64,000 nt of DNA from Halobaculum gomorrense. Lineage in GTDB: Archaea; Halobacteriota; Halobacteria; Halobacteriales; Haloferacaceae. This document shows, one piece after another, positions 46,314 through 53,992 of the stretch (positions are counted from its first letter, which is position 1; the number at the start of each line of letters is the position of its first letter). Below the pieces are notes generated by a model that was not told the DNA's origin, did no database searches, and worked only from the letters and a program-made list of their open reading frames with translations. A program made the position numbers and the translations under genes. The stretch is from positions 1 to 64,000 of the forward strand of contig NZ_FQWV01000002.1 in assembly GCF_900129775.1 (NCBI RefSeq). The letters run 5' to 3'.

Positions 46314-46379
46314 AATAGGACGAGTGTACCTCGTTGTCTTCAAATTGTGGCTCTATTGATAAAGTGAAGTCCAACTTAG

Positions 46380-46387
46380 ACAATTCA
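46380..46387. repeat. Target-site duplication, left copy
   Basis: acaattca, directly before the left inverted end of the small element; the same 8 bases follow the right end at 46513-46520. An 8-base duplication is typical of IS6-family transposition. Confidence 0.85.
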
Positions 46388-46512
46388 GGCTCTGTTGAAA
46401 TCCTTCAGAGTTGACATTGGGAAGAGCGACTCTCCCCACCGGTTTTCGTCGGTACGGTTGGAAACTAGCCTCTCAGCAAATCGCAAGACGTGAAGAGGAT
46501 TTCAACAGAGCC
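46388..46512. mobile_element. 125-bp MITE with IS6-like terminal inverted repeats
   Basis: Terminal inverted repeats of 17 bases, ggctctgttgaaatcct (46388-46404) and its exact complement (46496-46512), enclose about 90 bases without a gene. Flanking 8-base duplications acaattca prove insertion by transposition. The ends resemble what I recall of IS6-family termini (GGxxCTGTTGxAA), so an IS6-family transposase elsewhere in the genome probably moved it. The insertion preserved the TGA of the upstream gene, which now lies in the right duplication. Confidence 0.88.
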
Positions 46513-46517
46513 ACAAT

Positions 46518-47363
46518 TCACGGTTGAAGACGCTGGTTTCGGGTTTCTGCTTTCTCGATGAGACTGTCATTTAATTCGTCTCCGTGCTGTCCGTTGTGGA
46601 CTTCCCGATGGCAGTTCGGGCAGATGGCAATTACGTTTTCAGGGTCGTCTACTCCCCCATCGCTGACCCGGTAGAGGTGATGAACTTCCAGAAACGGCTC
46701 ACCGGCCTTAGAAATAAATGGTGCATCCTCCATACACGCTTGACAAACCCCTTCCGACATACGAAGAGCGAAGTCTCGAACAAGATCGCTCCGCGTATAC
46801 GATGTTCTTGTACCGCTTGTGGATGAAACTGACTTCCCTGGTGCGCTCTCTTTGGCCCGTTTGAACAACTCTTCTTTAGAGAGATTATTCACTTCTGACT
46901 CGTCTAAGTCCGTATCAAGACCCCCTTTCGGACTCAATTTGAATCGAACAGCGTCACGCATCTCATCGTTGTCGTCCGGGGCACGTTCCCAGTAGTGGTC
47001 TACGTACTCGTACTCTCCATCATAAGTCACTACGTCGGCTCCGTTCTGCTCACCTACCTTTTCGAAGACGAGTAGAGAATCCCCATTCTCTTTGTGATTG
47101 AGAATACGTCCGTTCCCGCCGTCTAGAGTCATATCACCGACTCGCCCTTCACCAGAATAGACAAAGAGTCCGTTATCGAGGAATCGATCACTATATCCAT
47201 GTTCCTCGGAGTCTGGGTCAGTGAAGACGAATATGAATGACTCCGAAGAAGGGGTTGAGATTCCATACTGGCGTTGTCCCCTGAATTGATCGTGGAGTTC
47301 TTTTCGGAGGTACTGATTCCCCACTGTAAAATTGGGATTCAGGGGGACGTCACTAATCTCCAT
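46518..47363 (-). CDS. Modification-dependent HNH endonuclease, McrA-like (SRA-like + HNH)
   Basis: 281 residues from the ATG at 47363. Residues about 25-125, with RQYGISTPSSESFIFVFTD, YSDRFLDNGLFVYSGEG and ILNHKENGDSLLVFEK, resemble the SRA-type modified-base reader of ScoMcrA-like proteins. The C-terminus is a complete zinc HNH nuclease: C207-x2-C210, H228-H229, N243, C248-x2-C251-H252. Such type IV enzymes cut DNA carrying methyl- or phosphorothioate-type modifications; which one is not visible. The stop codon overlaps the right target duplication of the MITE. Confidence 0.82.
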   Translation of the reverse strand: MEISDVPLNPNFTVGNQYLRKELHDQFRGQRQYGISTPSSESFIFVFTDPDSEEHGYSDRFLDNGLFVYSGEGRVGDMTLDGGNGRILNHKENGDSLLVFEKVGEQNGADVVTYDGEYEYVDHYWERAPDDNDEMRDAVRFKLSPKGGLDTDLDESEVNNLSKEELFKRAKESAPGKSVSSTSGTRTSYTRSDLVRDFALRMSEGVCQACMEDAPFISKAGEPFLEVHHLYRVSDGGVDDPENVIAICPNCHREVHNGQHGDELNDSLIEKAETRNQRLQP

Positions 47364-47535
47364 GTGGACATAGAACAACTAATGGATAATTATTCTATTC
47401 AATGTGTTTTAACTACCGGGACTCAAAATAATCAATTGTGCAATCCCCTCCTGCGTATCGACGAGGAGACCGGCACTAATGAATATAGAAGCCAACGAGA
47501 CAATTTTTAAACCTCGCTGTTAATCTCCCGAACAA

Positions 47536-48834
47536 ATGGATAATTCCGACGACCGATGCAGGTTCTCTCTAGATTCAGAGGACTTACCTGAGGGACTTGG
47601 CGGTTTTTGTTGCTGGCGCCCCACCTGGAGGGAGACAGATCAGTGTATCTGGCATGCAGATGTTGAAGATAAGCCGAGTGAAGAACTAGAAGATAGCCGA
47701 TCTGAGTATCCTGAGCGCTTAGATGGAGCGCGATTAGTCGGTGCAGACTTGTCATGGATTTCGTTTTATGAATGCTCATTAGCGAAGGCAATACTGAACA
47801 GAGCTGTTCTAGATAATACCAACCTCGCCGATGCGAACTTAGTAGAGGCAAATCTCTCAAGAGCAGGGCTATCCTCCATCAATCTTAGAGGCGCTAATCT
47901 ATCTGATGCAATCATAAACCAAGCTGATTTACACAGCGCCGATCTTTCTATGTCGAATTTAGCTACTTCTGATTTTTCGGGGTCTGAGTTGATACATGCT
48001 GACCTGGCTGGAGCAGATATTTCGGGAGCTAACTTCAGTGATACTCGATTACCATTCGCCGACCTTGTCGATACCAACATCAGAGGTGCTCAATTTAGTC
48101 GTGCAAATTTGCAAGGTGCAGACCTTTCTCGATCAACGGGCGGATGGGAAGATCTCACAGAATCCGATATACGTAATTGGAATATCTCTGAATCTGAACT
48201 CGGTAGAGTTGATTTCTCTGAGGCGTTATTAAAAGGCGTTGCTGGGAGAAAAGCTGATCTTAGTGGTGCAAAATTCACAAATGCCAATCTATCTGATTCT
48301 GACTTTGTCGGGTCAAGCTTCAATAACGCAGATTTCAGCCAATCTAATTTAATCGAAGGAAATTTTTCAGGAGTAGACTTCTCGTCAGCTGATTTTTCTG
48401 AGGCAGATTTAACAAACGCCGATTTGTCAAGGAGTAAATTAATAAACTCTACTATTCACAATACTAAGATTCGTGAGGTTAACCTGTCCTATGCCGATCT
48501 CACTGATGCAGATGTTTCCAATTCTGATTTCTCAGGTGCTAATTTCGAGAGCACTATCTTACAGAATATCGATCTCTCGAATAGTAACCTGTCTGCGGTC
48601 AATATACGATCAGCCAATCTCTCGAACACCACTCTGCCCCGGGGACTTACCATCAAAAGATTCCTTCCAATTGCGATAGGGGCCACTACGATACTTCTGA
48701 CATCTGCTTTGGTTACATCCCTCTACTTCAATTTATATAAGGGAATGTATCTTTCTTACCTTGTCATACTTTTCGCCCTTGCTTCTTCTTTGTTATCTTT
48801 CTATAGCTTTCTATCAAATGAGGGGATTCGATGA
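47536..48834 (+). CDS. Pentapeptide-repeat protein with C-terminal membrane helices
   Basis: 432 residues. An N-terminal Cys/Trp segment (FCCWRPTWRETDQCIWH) precedes about 60 tandem pentapeptides of the A(D/N)LxX type (LDGARLVGADLS, ADLSMSNLATSDFS and so on, residues about 60-365), which fold as a right-handed beta-helix. Two membrane helices follow (LPIAIGATTILLTSALVTSL; YLVILFALASSLLSFYSFL). The gene is strikingly AT-rich (many TTA, AGA and ATA codons) compared with the rest of the window. It overlaps the next gene by 4 bases. Confidence 0.88.
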   Translation: MDNSDDRCRFSLDSEDLPEGLGGFCCWRPTWRETDQCIWHADVEDKPSEELEDSRSEYPERLDGARLVGADLSWISFYECSLAKAILNRAVLDNTNLADANLVEANLSRAGLSSINLRGANLSDAIINQADLHSADLSMSNLATSDFSGSELIHADLAGADISGANFSDTRLPFADLVDTNIRGAQFSRANLQGADLSRSTGGWEDLTESDIRNWNISESELGRVDFSEALLKGVAGRKADLSGAKFTNANLSDSDFVGSSFNNADFSQSNLIEGNFSGVDFSSADFSEADLTNADLSRSKLINSTIHNTKIREVNLSYADLTDADVSNSDFSGANFESTILQNIDLSNSNLSAVNIRSANLSNTTLPRGLTIKRFLPIAIGATTILLTSALVTSLYFNLYKGMYLSYLVILFALASSLLSFYSFLSNEGIR

Positions 48835-49151
48835 GTTTATTTGGGTTATCTACTCGGGCTTGGAGAATTTGGGGGTTAGTGAATGGTGGGTTTGCTGGTC
48901 TTTTTTACCTTACATACGAGGTTATCGGTATTGTTTCCCCTTCTTTAACCCTGTTAATGTTAGAAAATTTGATTCTATCTGGACTTTTCGGAGGTTTAGC
49001 AGCAATATGCGTGTTTATAGCAGAAACACCACATAGAACTGCTCAAGATAGAGGTCAAACATCTCAACAAGAATCGACTATGGAAAGTAGCCAAGACGTT
49101 GGCACATCATCACAAGATGGAGAAGAGGCTGTGGAACTAGAAGAAAGTTAA
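48831..49151 (+). CDS. Small membrane protein coupled to the pentapeptide-repeat gene
   Basis: 106 residues; ATG overlaps the upstream stop (ATGA). Two helices (GLVNGGFAGLFYLTYEVIGI; LILSGLFGGLAAICVFIAET) are followed by a Ser/Gln/Glu-rich soluble tail. AT-rich like its partner. No known family. Translational coupling suggests the two proteins form a membrane complex. Confidence 0.7.
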   Translation: MSLFGLSTRAWRIWGLVNGGFAGLFYLTYEVIGIVSPSLTLLMLENLILSGLFGGLAAICVFIAETPHRTAQDRGQTSQQESTMESSQDVGTSSQDGEEAVELEES

Positions 49152-49229
49152 ATAATATTAGTATAATATGGTAGAATATAACTTCAATTGGTAAAGTTAA
49201 GTAAAGTCCAAAATTATTATGATTAGAAC
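49152..49229. terminator. AT-rich convergent spacer
   Basis: 78 bases of about 80 per cent A+T between the stops of the small membrane protein gene and the integrase gene, with T-rich stretches on both strands. Probably the shared termination region. No stable hairpin stands out. Confidence 0.35.
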
Positions 49230-50237
49230 TCAAATGTCTCTTATGTAGCTTCGTCGTCTCTCGGCTTTCTCCGCACTCGACCCCTTATCGTAGTGCTTAT
49301 CAAGCACTTTCCCGCTCATGTTGACCCGTTCCCCGGTAACGTCCTTGGGTTGCCCTGCGTTCCGCGCCGCCGTGACGTAGCCCCGGCGAAGGGCGTGAGG
49401 GCTGACCGAACCGGGACATTTGCAAGAGGCGTTCCACGACATAGCCTCACACTCTTCGGGATTTCGGTCGAACGGACAGCTTCCGCCGTTGTAGTAGCAT
49501 GGACGGGTCGCCGTGTAGACGTACCGCTGTATGGTCGTCTCAACGATGCGCCCGCTCTTGGACGTCAGTAGCGGCTCTCTGCCGTGATCGTCGGTGACGT
49601 CCTTCCGGTTCATATCGACGTAGTCACGGACGACCTCGGCCACCTCTGGGGTTATCAGCACGTCCCGCTCGCTTCGCTCCTTGTTTTTGAGCGGCGTTCC
49701 CTCAGTTGGACGGTGACGGAGTTCCAGCGCCGGGCGGCCTTCGTCAAAGTCTCCGAGGTCGAGCGCCCGGAGACCGCTGAGACGCATCCCGGTCTTCCAG
49801 AGGAGTAGTAGAGTGACGTGTCGATTGCTGGCGTACTCGAACTTATCGAGGAAGTTCAACAACTCGGAGGCTTCGTCCCGCGTGAGAAGGTCGTCACAGA
49901 TTTCGTCGTTCTCGCTGACTGCGGGTATCCGAACCATATCAGCCATCCCCCGTGGGACAGCCGCGATATGCCCGCAGAACTCGATGAACTGCTTGATGGT
50001 CATCATATCCTGACGAGCCGTGATGACCTTGACCTTGGATAGCCGGAACTCCTTGTACCGCTGGATGAGTTCGCTGTCGAGGTCGTTCAGGTTCGTGAGT
50101 TGCTGGTCGTCCAGCCAGTCGCAGAACTGCCGGAGACAGGTGCGGTAGTTCTTGAGCGTCTTCCGCGTGACGCCCGGCTTCTTGTCGTTGAGGAATCGGT
50201 TCTTGGCTTCGTGCGGCGGCGTCGGTTTCAGGCTCAT
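49230..50237 (-). CDS. Tyrosine recombinase / integrase of the island
   Basis: 335 residues. An N-terminal SAM-like core-binding domain (KNYRTCLRQFCDWLDDQQL) and a C-terminal catalytic domain with Arg in LLLLWKTGMRLSGLRALDL, the HxxR motif in SPHALRRGYVTAARNAG, and the nucleophile Tyr in VLDKHYDKGSS. The protein is intact and does not contain the attachment site, unlike SSV-type integrases. Its GC content is closer to the host than the pentapeptide module. The gene reads into the island from the attR side. Confidence 0.9.
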   Translation of the reverse strand: MSLKPTPPHEAKNRFLNDKKPGVTRKTLKNYRTCLRQFCDWLDDQQLTNLNDLDSELIQRYKEFRLSKVKVITARQDMMTIKQFIEFCGHIAAVPRGMADMVRIPAVSENDEICDDLLTRDEASELLNFLDKFEYASNRHVTLLLLWKTGMRLSGLRALDLGDFDEGRPALELRHRPTEGTPLKNKERSERDVLITPEVAEVVRDYVDMNRKDVTDDHGREPLLTSKSGRIVETTIQRYVYTATRPCYYNGGSCPFDRNPEECEAMSWNASCKCPGSVSPHALRRGYVTAARNAGQPKDVTGERVNMSGKVLDKHYDKGSSAEKAERRRSYIRDI

Positions 50238-50283
50238 AGGCTATCTGGGTACAGCCTGCGTAAACGGGTCGTCCGGGTACACA

Positions 50284-50298
50284 GGGCGTGAAACGCCC
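50284..50298. repeat. Perfect hairpin beside attR
   Basis: Arms gggcgt and acgccc around gaa, four bases left of the right attachment repeat, in the integrase upstream region. Possibly an arm-type binding site for the integrase or a control hairpin. Confidence 0.4.
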
Positions 50299-50301
50299 GG
50301 C

Positions 50302-50337
50302 GGACGAGAGCCCGGGTTCAAATCCCGGCCTAGGCTT
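50302..50337 (+). repeat. Right attachment repeat (attR)
   Basis: Identical to 43035-43070, the tRNA-Thr 3' end. It is followed by a run of seven T (50336-50342), which lies where the terminator of the pre-insertion tRNA would be. Confidence 0.9.
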
Positions 50338-50387
50338 TTTTTGCGTTCACACCGACCGCGTCCGTCCCTCCCTCGTCACTCCTGTTG

Positions 50388-52085
50388 TCACTCCTCCACC
50401 GGCGCCAGCCGCGGCACGCGCACCGTCACCACGGTGCCGCCGCCCTCCCGGTCGTCGATCTCCAGGTCGCCGTCGGCCATCTCAGCTCCCCAGGCGATGA
50501 GCCACAGTCCGAGTCCGCTCCCGTGATCGAGCGGGGTCTCGTTGCCCCGTTCGAGTGCGGTCCGCTCGTGGTCGCTGATCCCGGGGCCGTTGTCGGCGAC
50601 GCTGATCTCGACAGTCTCCTCGGCGCAGGTCGCCCGGATTCGGACCCACGGGTCGGCCGCGTCGTTGTGCTCGGCGGCGTTCTCGACGACGTTCTTCACG
50701 ACGGAGGTGAGCACCGGAGACACCGCGGCGCCGGAGGCGTCCACGGAGTCGACCGCCGACTCGATCTCGAGGTCGACCGTGACCGACGGGTACTCCTCGC
50801 GCAGCGTCGCGACACACTCCTCGAGGACGCCCGACAGCGTCAGCGACCGGCCGGACTGGCGGCCGCGCTCGAAGATATCGATCACGTCGCGGGCCTTGTC
50901 GCTGATCTCCTCGATCCGCATCGCGCCCGCCTTGATCGCGTCGACGTGGTCGCCCTCCGCGTCGATGAGGTCCGCGTTGCCGTAGATGAGGTTCGTCTCC
51001 GTGCGGATGTTGTGTCGGAGCACGCGGTTGAGCACCTCGAGGCGCTGCTGCCGGCGGAGGTGGTCGCTCACGTCGTGAAACGAGATGACGCCCCCCAGCG
51101 AGCGGCCGTGGAAGTCGTCGACAGCGGTCACCGTCGCGTCGTACTGGCGGGTCTGAATCCCCTCGCCGAGCGTCAGGTGTCGGGAGGCGCGCCCCTCCTC
51201 CGGCAGGTGCTCGTACCGGGGGATCACCTCGGTGGCCGGGTCCCCCAGCACGTCCCGTGGGTCGATGTCGAGGATCTCGGCGGCCTGCTCGTTCATGTCG
51301 ACGACGTAGTCGTGGCGGTCGACGACGACCGCGCCCTCGCGCATCCGCTCGAACACCAACCGGCGCGCCCGGTGGTTCGCGGACGGGCTCGTTCCCAACA
51401 GGCGAAAGCGGGTGATGGCGCCGAGGTACGCCACCCCGGAGACCGCGAAGAACACCGGCGTCGGGTCGAGATTCGGCACCGGAACCGCCCCGACCAGGAA
51501 CAGCACGTTGCTCGCCCACGGCGCGAGCGTCCCGACAAGCAGGCCGAGGCTCTGCCCCCGGAACGGGACCGCGTCGCTGCGCACCAGCCCCAGCAGCGGG
51601 ATCGACCCGAGCAGCCCGAGGAGATAGGTGTAGCCGGTGATCACCCAGTACCAGGGTCCGCCGACGCGGTCGAGCACCACCCGACCGCCCTCGGTGACGA
51701 GCCGGGTGTCGAGGTACAGGAGGTCGTGGTAGTCGTTCGTCGCCGCGAGGACGACCGTGACGGCCGGAACGAGCGACAAGAGCGCGATGTATCGCGGGCG
51801 GACGTAGCGATCGCGGCCCGTGTACTCCAGGGCGAACAGGAGCCAGGCGACCGGGATGACGACGACGCCGACCCACTGAACGTCCGAGTAGAACACCTTC
51901 TCGGCGAGCGTGGGCGCGTGGTACTCGAAGATGAAGAACACCGACCACCAGACCTGCCCGGCCAGCATGGCCGTCAGTGGCACCGCTCCCGGTTCCTGGC
52001 GCTCGCGCCACGCAAGCAGCGCGGCGGTCATCCCCACGACGACGGCGACCAGCATCACTGCCGTCAGCGTTCCAGACGGGAGCAC
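50388..52085 (-). CDS. Membrane histidine kinase (7TM sensor, PAS, HATPase)
   Basis: 565 residues. Seven N-terminal helices (residues about 5-230), including WWSVFFIFEY and the conserved YTGRDRYVRPR loop, form the histidine-kinase N-terminal 7TM domain. A PAS domain (about 240-350: VVVDRHDYVVDMNEQAAEIL) follows. The phosphoacceptor His lies in LNRVLRHNIRTETNLIYGNA, and the ATPase has the N-box KNVVENAAEHN, G1 DNGPGIS and G2 GSGLGLWLIAWG. The partner response regulator is not in the window. Confidence 0.92.
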   Translation of the reverse strand: MLPSGTLTAVMLVAVVVGMTAALLAWRERQEPGAVPLTAMLAGQVWWSVFFIFEYHAPTLAEKVFYSDVQWVGVVVIPVAWLLFALEYTGRDRYVRPRYIALLSLVPAVTVVLAATNDYHDLLYLDTRLVTEGGRVVLDRVGGPWYWVITGYTYLLGLLGSIPLLGLVRSDAVPFRGQSLGLLVGTLAPWASNVLFLVGAVPVPNLDPTPVFFAVSGVAYLGAITRFRLLGTSPSANHRARRLVFERMREGAVVVDRHDYVVDMNEQAAEILDIDPRDVLGDPATEVIPRYEHLPEEGRASRHLTLGEGIQTRQYDATVTAVDDFHGRSLGGVISFHDVSDHLRRQQRLEVLNRVLRHNIRTETNLIYGNADLIDAEGDHVDAIKAGAMRIEEISDKARDVIDIFERGRQSGRSLTLSGVLEECVATLREEYPSVTVDLEIESAVDSVDASGAAVSPVLTSVVKNVVENAAEHNDAADPWVRIRATCAEETVEISVADNGPGISDHERTALERGNETPLDHGSGLGLWLIAWGAEMADGDLEIDDREGGGTVVTVRVPRLAPVEE

Positions 52086-52168
52086 GTACCCTCTGCTGTG
52101 GAGAGCACCGTAATAAATTCCGCCGTCGCGCAGCGCGCGACGATATGACAGATCGACCGACGGCCCGC

Positions 52169-53104
52169 CTACGCCACCAGGAGCGGTCCCACCAGCGCGG
52201 CGGCGACGACGAGATACTCACACTCCGACGCCAGCTCGAGCGCGTCGGTGTCGACGCGGCCGAGCAGCCCCGTGACGACCAGCGAGTACGCCACCCCGGC
52301 GCCGAGCGCGACCGCGGGGCCGGTCGCCAGCACGCCCGTGACTACCGCAGCGGCGACGAGCACGACCGTGAGCAGGTCGACGGCGTACAGCGCCCGCCGC
52401 GTCGCCGGGACGCCGAACGCGACCGGGAGCGTCGCAACGCCGATCGCGCGGTCGGCCTCGATGTCGCCGACGTTCGGGATCTCCGTGTCCACGAACGAGC
52501 GCAGCAGGAAGTACGCGAACACGACCGCCGTCCCCGGCGTGATCGCCGCGTCGGTGAACGCGACCGGGAGCGCGGTCAGCGTCGTCGCCCACGCGAGCGC
52601 GACGACGAGGGAGTTGACGACGAGCACCTCCTTTAGCCGGCGGACGTGGGGGCTGACGTTCGGGATCCAGTCGGCGGCGTACGCGACCCAAAATACGCCC
52701 GGCAGCAGCGTCACCGCGAGCGCGACCGGTCCCCCGAGCACCGATATCGCGACCGCGAGCCCGTAGGCGATCGAGGCCAGCAGATACAGCGCGTCGCGGT
52801 GCCGGCGGACGAACGCCGCCCGCTCGGGGTCGGAGACGGCGTCGGTGTCCGCGTCGGCGACGCGGTCGTTGGTGTACACCGCGAACGTCACCAGCCCGAC
52901 GACCACGGGCGCCGGGTTCGGCGACAACGACAGCAACGCCATCGCGATCGCCACCTCGACCGTCGCGATCGCCGCCAGATACGCGGAGCTGTACACGAGC
53001 GCGGTTCCGGCGCGCTCGCCCGTACTGGTCAGCAGTTCGACGATCCGCTCGGTCCGGCCGTTCGCGCCGCGCTCGTCCGACGCGTAGGTGGGTTCTTGAG
53101 ACAT
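52169..53104 (-). CDS. UbiA-family prenyltransferase
   Basis: 311 residues from the ATG at 53104. Eight or nine membrane helices. The two Asp-rich prenyl-diphosphate/Mg motifs are present: NDRVADADTDAVSD near residue 75 and DIEADRAIGVATLPVAFG near 200. Family members prenylate quinone precursors, lipids or carotenoids (lycopene elongase in haloarchaea); the acceptor is not evident. The promoter region to the right has two AT-rich boxes. Confidence 0.88.
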   Translation of the reverse strand: MSQEPTYASDERGANGRTERIVELLTSTGERAGTALVYSSAYLAAIATVEVAIAMALLSLSPNPAPVVVGLVTFAVYTNDRVADADTDAVSDPERAAFVRRHRDALYLLASIAYGLAVAISVLGGPVALAVTLLPGVFWVAYAADWIPNVSPHVRRLKEVLVVNSLVVALAWATTLTALPVAFTDAAITPGTAVVFAYFLLRSFVDTEIPNVGDIEADRAIGVATLPVAFGVPATRRALYAVDLLTVVLVAAAVVTGVLATGPAVALGAGVAYSLVVTGLLGRVDTDALELASECEYLVVAAALVGPLLVA

Positions 53105-53172
53105 GTGTGATTGCTGGACTCGCCGGCCGTCGTGCCGCCGGCAGACCCCTGGAGGAACCATCTTCGCACTCT

Positions 53173-53230
53173 GATAAAAATTCTGGTGTTTGTGACACTG
53201 AATTGAATCGGGTTCGGACGGATATAAAAA
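53173..53230 (-). promoter_or_regulatory. Two TATA-like boxes upstream of the UbiA gene
   Basis: Minus strand aatttttatc (53173-53182) and tttttatatc (53221-53230), about 70 and 118 bases before the start codon at 53104. Both are strongly AT-rich in a GC-rich region. If used, the UbiA transcript would have an untypically long leader. A plus-strand reading of the second box (gatataaaaa) has no gene to drive. Confidence 0.5.
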
Positions 53231-53291
53231 CCCTCGGCGATACCCAACGTACGTATACTCGGTCGCCCGGTCGAAGTGAGGGTCGTCGGCG

Positions 53292-53945
53292 TCAGCCGTC
53301 GATGCCGGTTCCGGTCGCGGCGTCGGGGACCTCGTTTTTCACCACGTCGAGGCCCAGCTCCTCGATGGCGGCCGCCATGTGTTCGTCGTCGACGTAGTCG
53401 TCGCCGGCGGCGACGCGCTTCGACTGCGCGAGCGCCATCACCTCGCCACGGCGGTCGTCGGGGAGCTCGTACTTGTCGACGACGAGCTCGATGGTGAGAC
53501 CGTTGTGGTCGCGGGTGTACAACGAGTGGAACGCGCCGCGGTCGAACTCGCTGAAGCGGTGGCCGTGTTCGGAGAGCGCCTCCTTGATGTCGGGTAGCTC
53601 CTCGGCCTCGATGCTGAACGCGAGGTGGTGAACCGCGCCGATCCCGGGGCGCTGGCCGGGCGCGTTCTCGCGCCCCTCCTCGACGAAGAACGTGATGATG
53701 CGGCCGTCGCCGCTGTCGAAGAACAGGTGCGTCACCTCCGGCGCGTCGAGATTCGGCTGGCGCATCACCAGCGGCATCCCGAGCACGTCGCGGTAGAACG
53801 CCACCGTCTCCTCCTTGTTGCTCCCGATGAGCGTGATGTGGTCGGTGCCCGTGGTCCGCAGCACGCTGTCGTCGGGGCGCTCGGCGGTCACGGGGACGTC
53901 TGACTGGTCGGCGGGTACCTCGGTGTTGCTGTCGTCCGTTGCCAT
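53292..53945 (-). CDS. VOC-family (glyoxalase/dioxygenase fold) protein
   Basis: 217 residues from the ATG at 53945. After an acidic N-terminus comes a VOC unit: TGTDHITLIGSNKEETVAFY (first metal His), GMPLVMRQPN, THLFFDSGDGRIITFFVEEG and VHHLAFSIEAEELPD, FHSLYTRDHNGLTIELVVD (Glu ligand). It resembles haloarchaeal ring-cleavage-type VOC proteins. Substrate unknown. Confidence 0.82.
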   Translation of the reverse strand: MATDDSNTEVPADQSDVPVTAERPDDSVLRTTGTDHITLIGSNKEETVAFYRDVLGMPLVMRQPNLDAPEVTHLFFDSGDGRIITFFVEEGRENAPGQRPGIGAVHHLAFSIEAEELPDIKEALSEHGHRFSEFDRGAFHSLYTRDHNGLTIELVVDKYELPDDRRGEVMALAQSKRVAAGDDYVDDEHMAAAIEELGLDVVKNEVPDAATGTGIDG

Positions 53946-53992
53946 ACTCCGGCTACGGTCGCCGGCCACTTAGCCGCTCGCTGACATCGGTG

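Larger units (their letters stand above)
43035..50337. mobile_element. Integrated genomic island at tRNA-Thr, 7.3 kb, defence-type cargo
   Basis: Delimited by 36-base perfect direct repeats of the tRNA-Thr 3' end and carrying a tyrosine recombinase beside the right repeat. Seven genes are seen: a hypothetical protein, a small ORF, a HEPN protein, an McrA-like HNH endonuclease, a pentapeptide-repeat protein, a small membrane protein and the integrase. Base composition and codon use (TTA, AGA, ATA common) differ strongly from the flanks. A T-run directly after the right repeat (50336-50342) is probably the original terminator of tRNA-Thr, displaced by the insertion. No replication or capsid gene is visible, so it may move only by excision or with help. 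Confidence 0.9.

Noticed and set aside
46346-46365. Second inverted end of a transposable element (tggctctattgataaagt)
   Set aside because: Only about 10 bases resemble the MITE end, with mismatches and no duplication; kept as coincidence or an old scar.
53029-53247. 72-codon minus-strand ORF across the UbiA start
   Set aside because: Runs through the TATA-like boxes and into the UbiA coding region in another frame; no conserved character.
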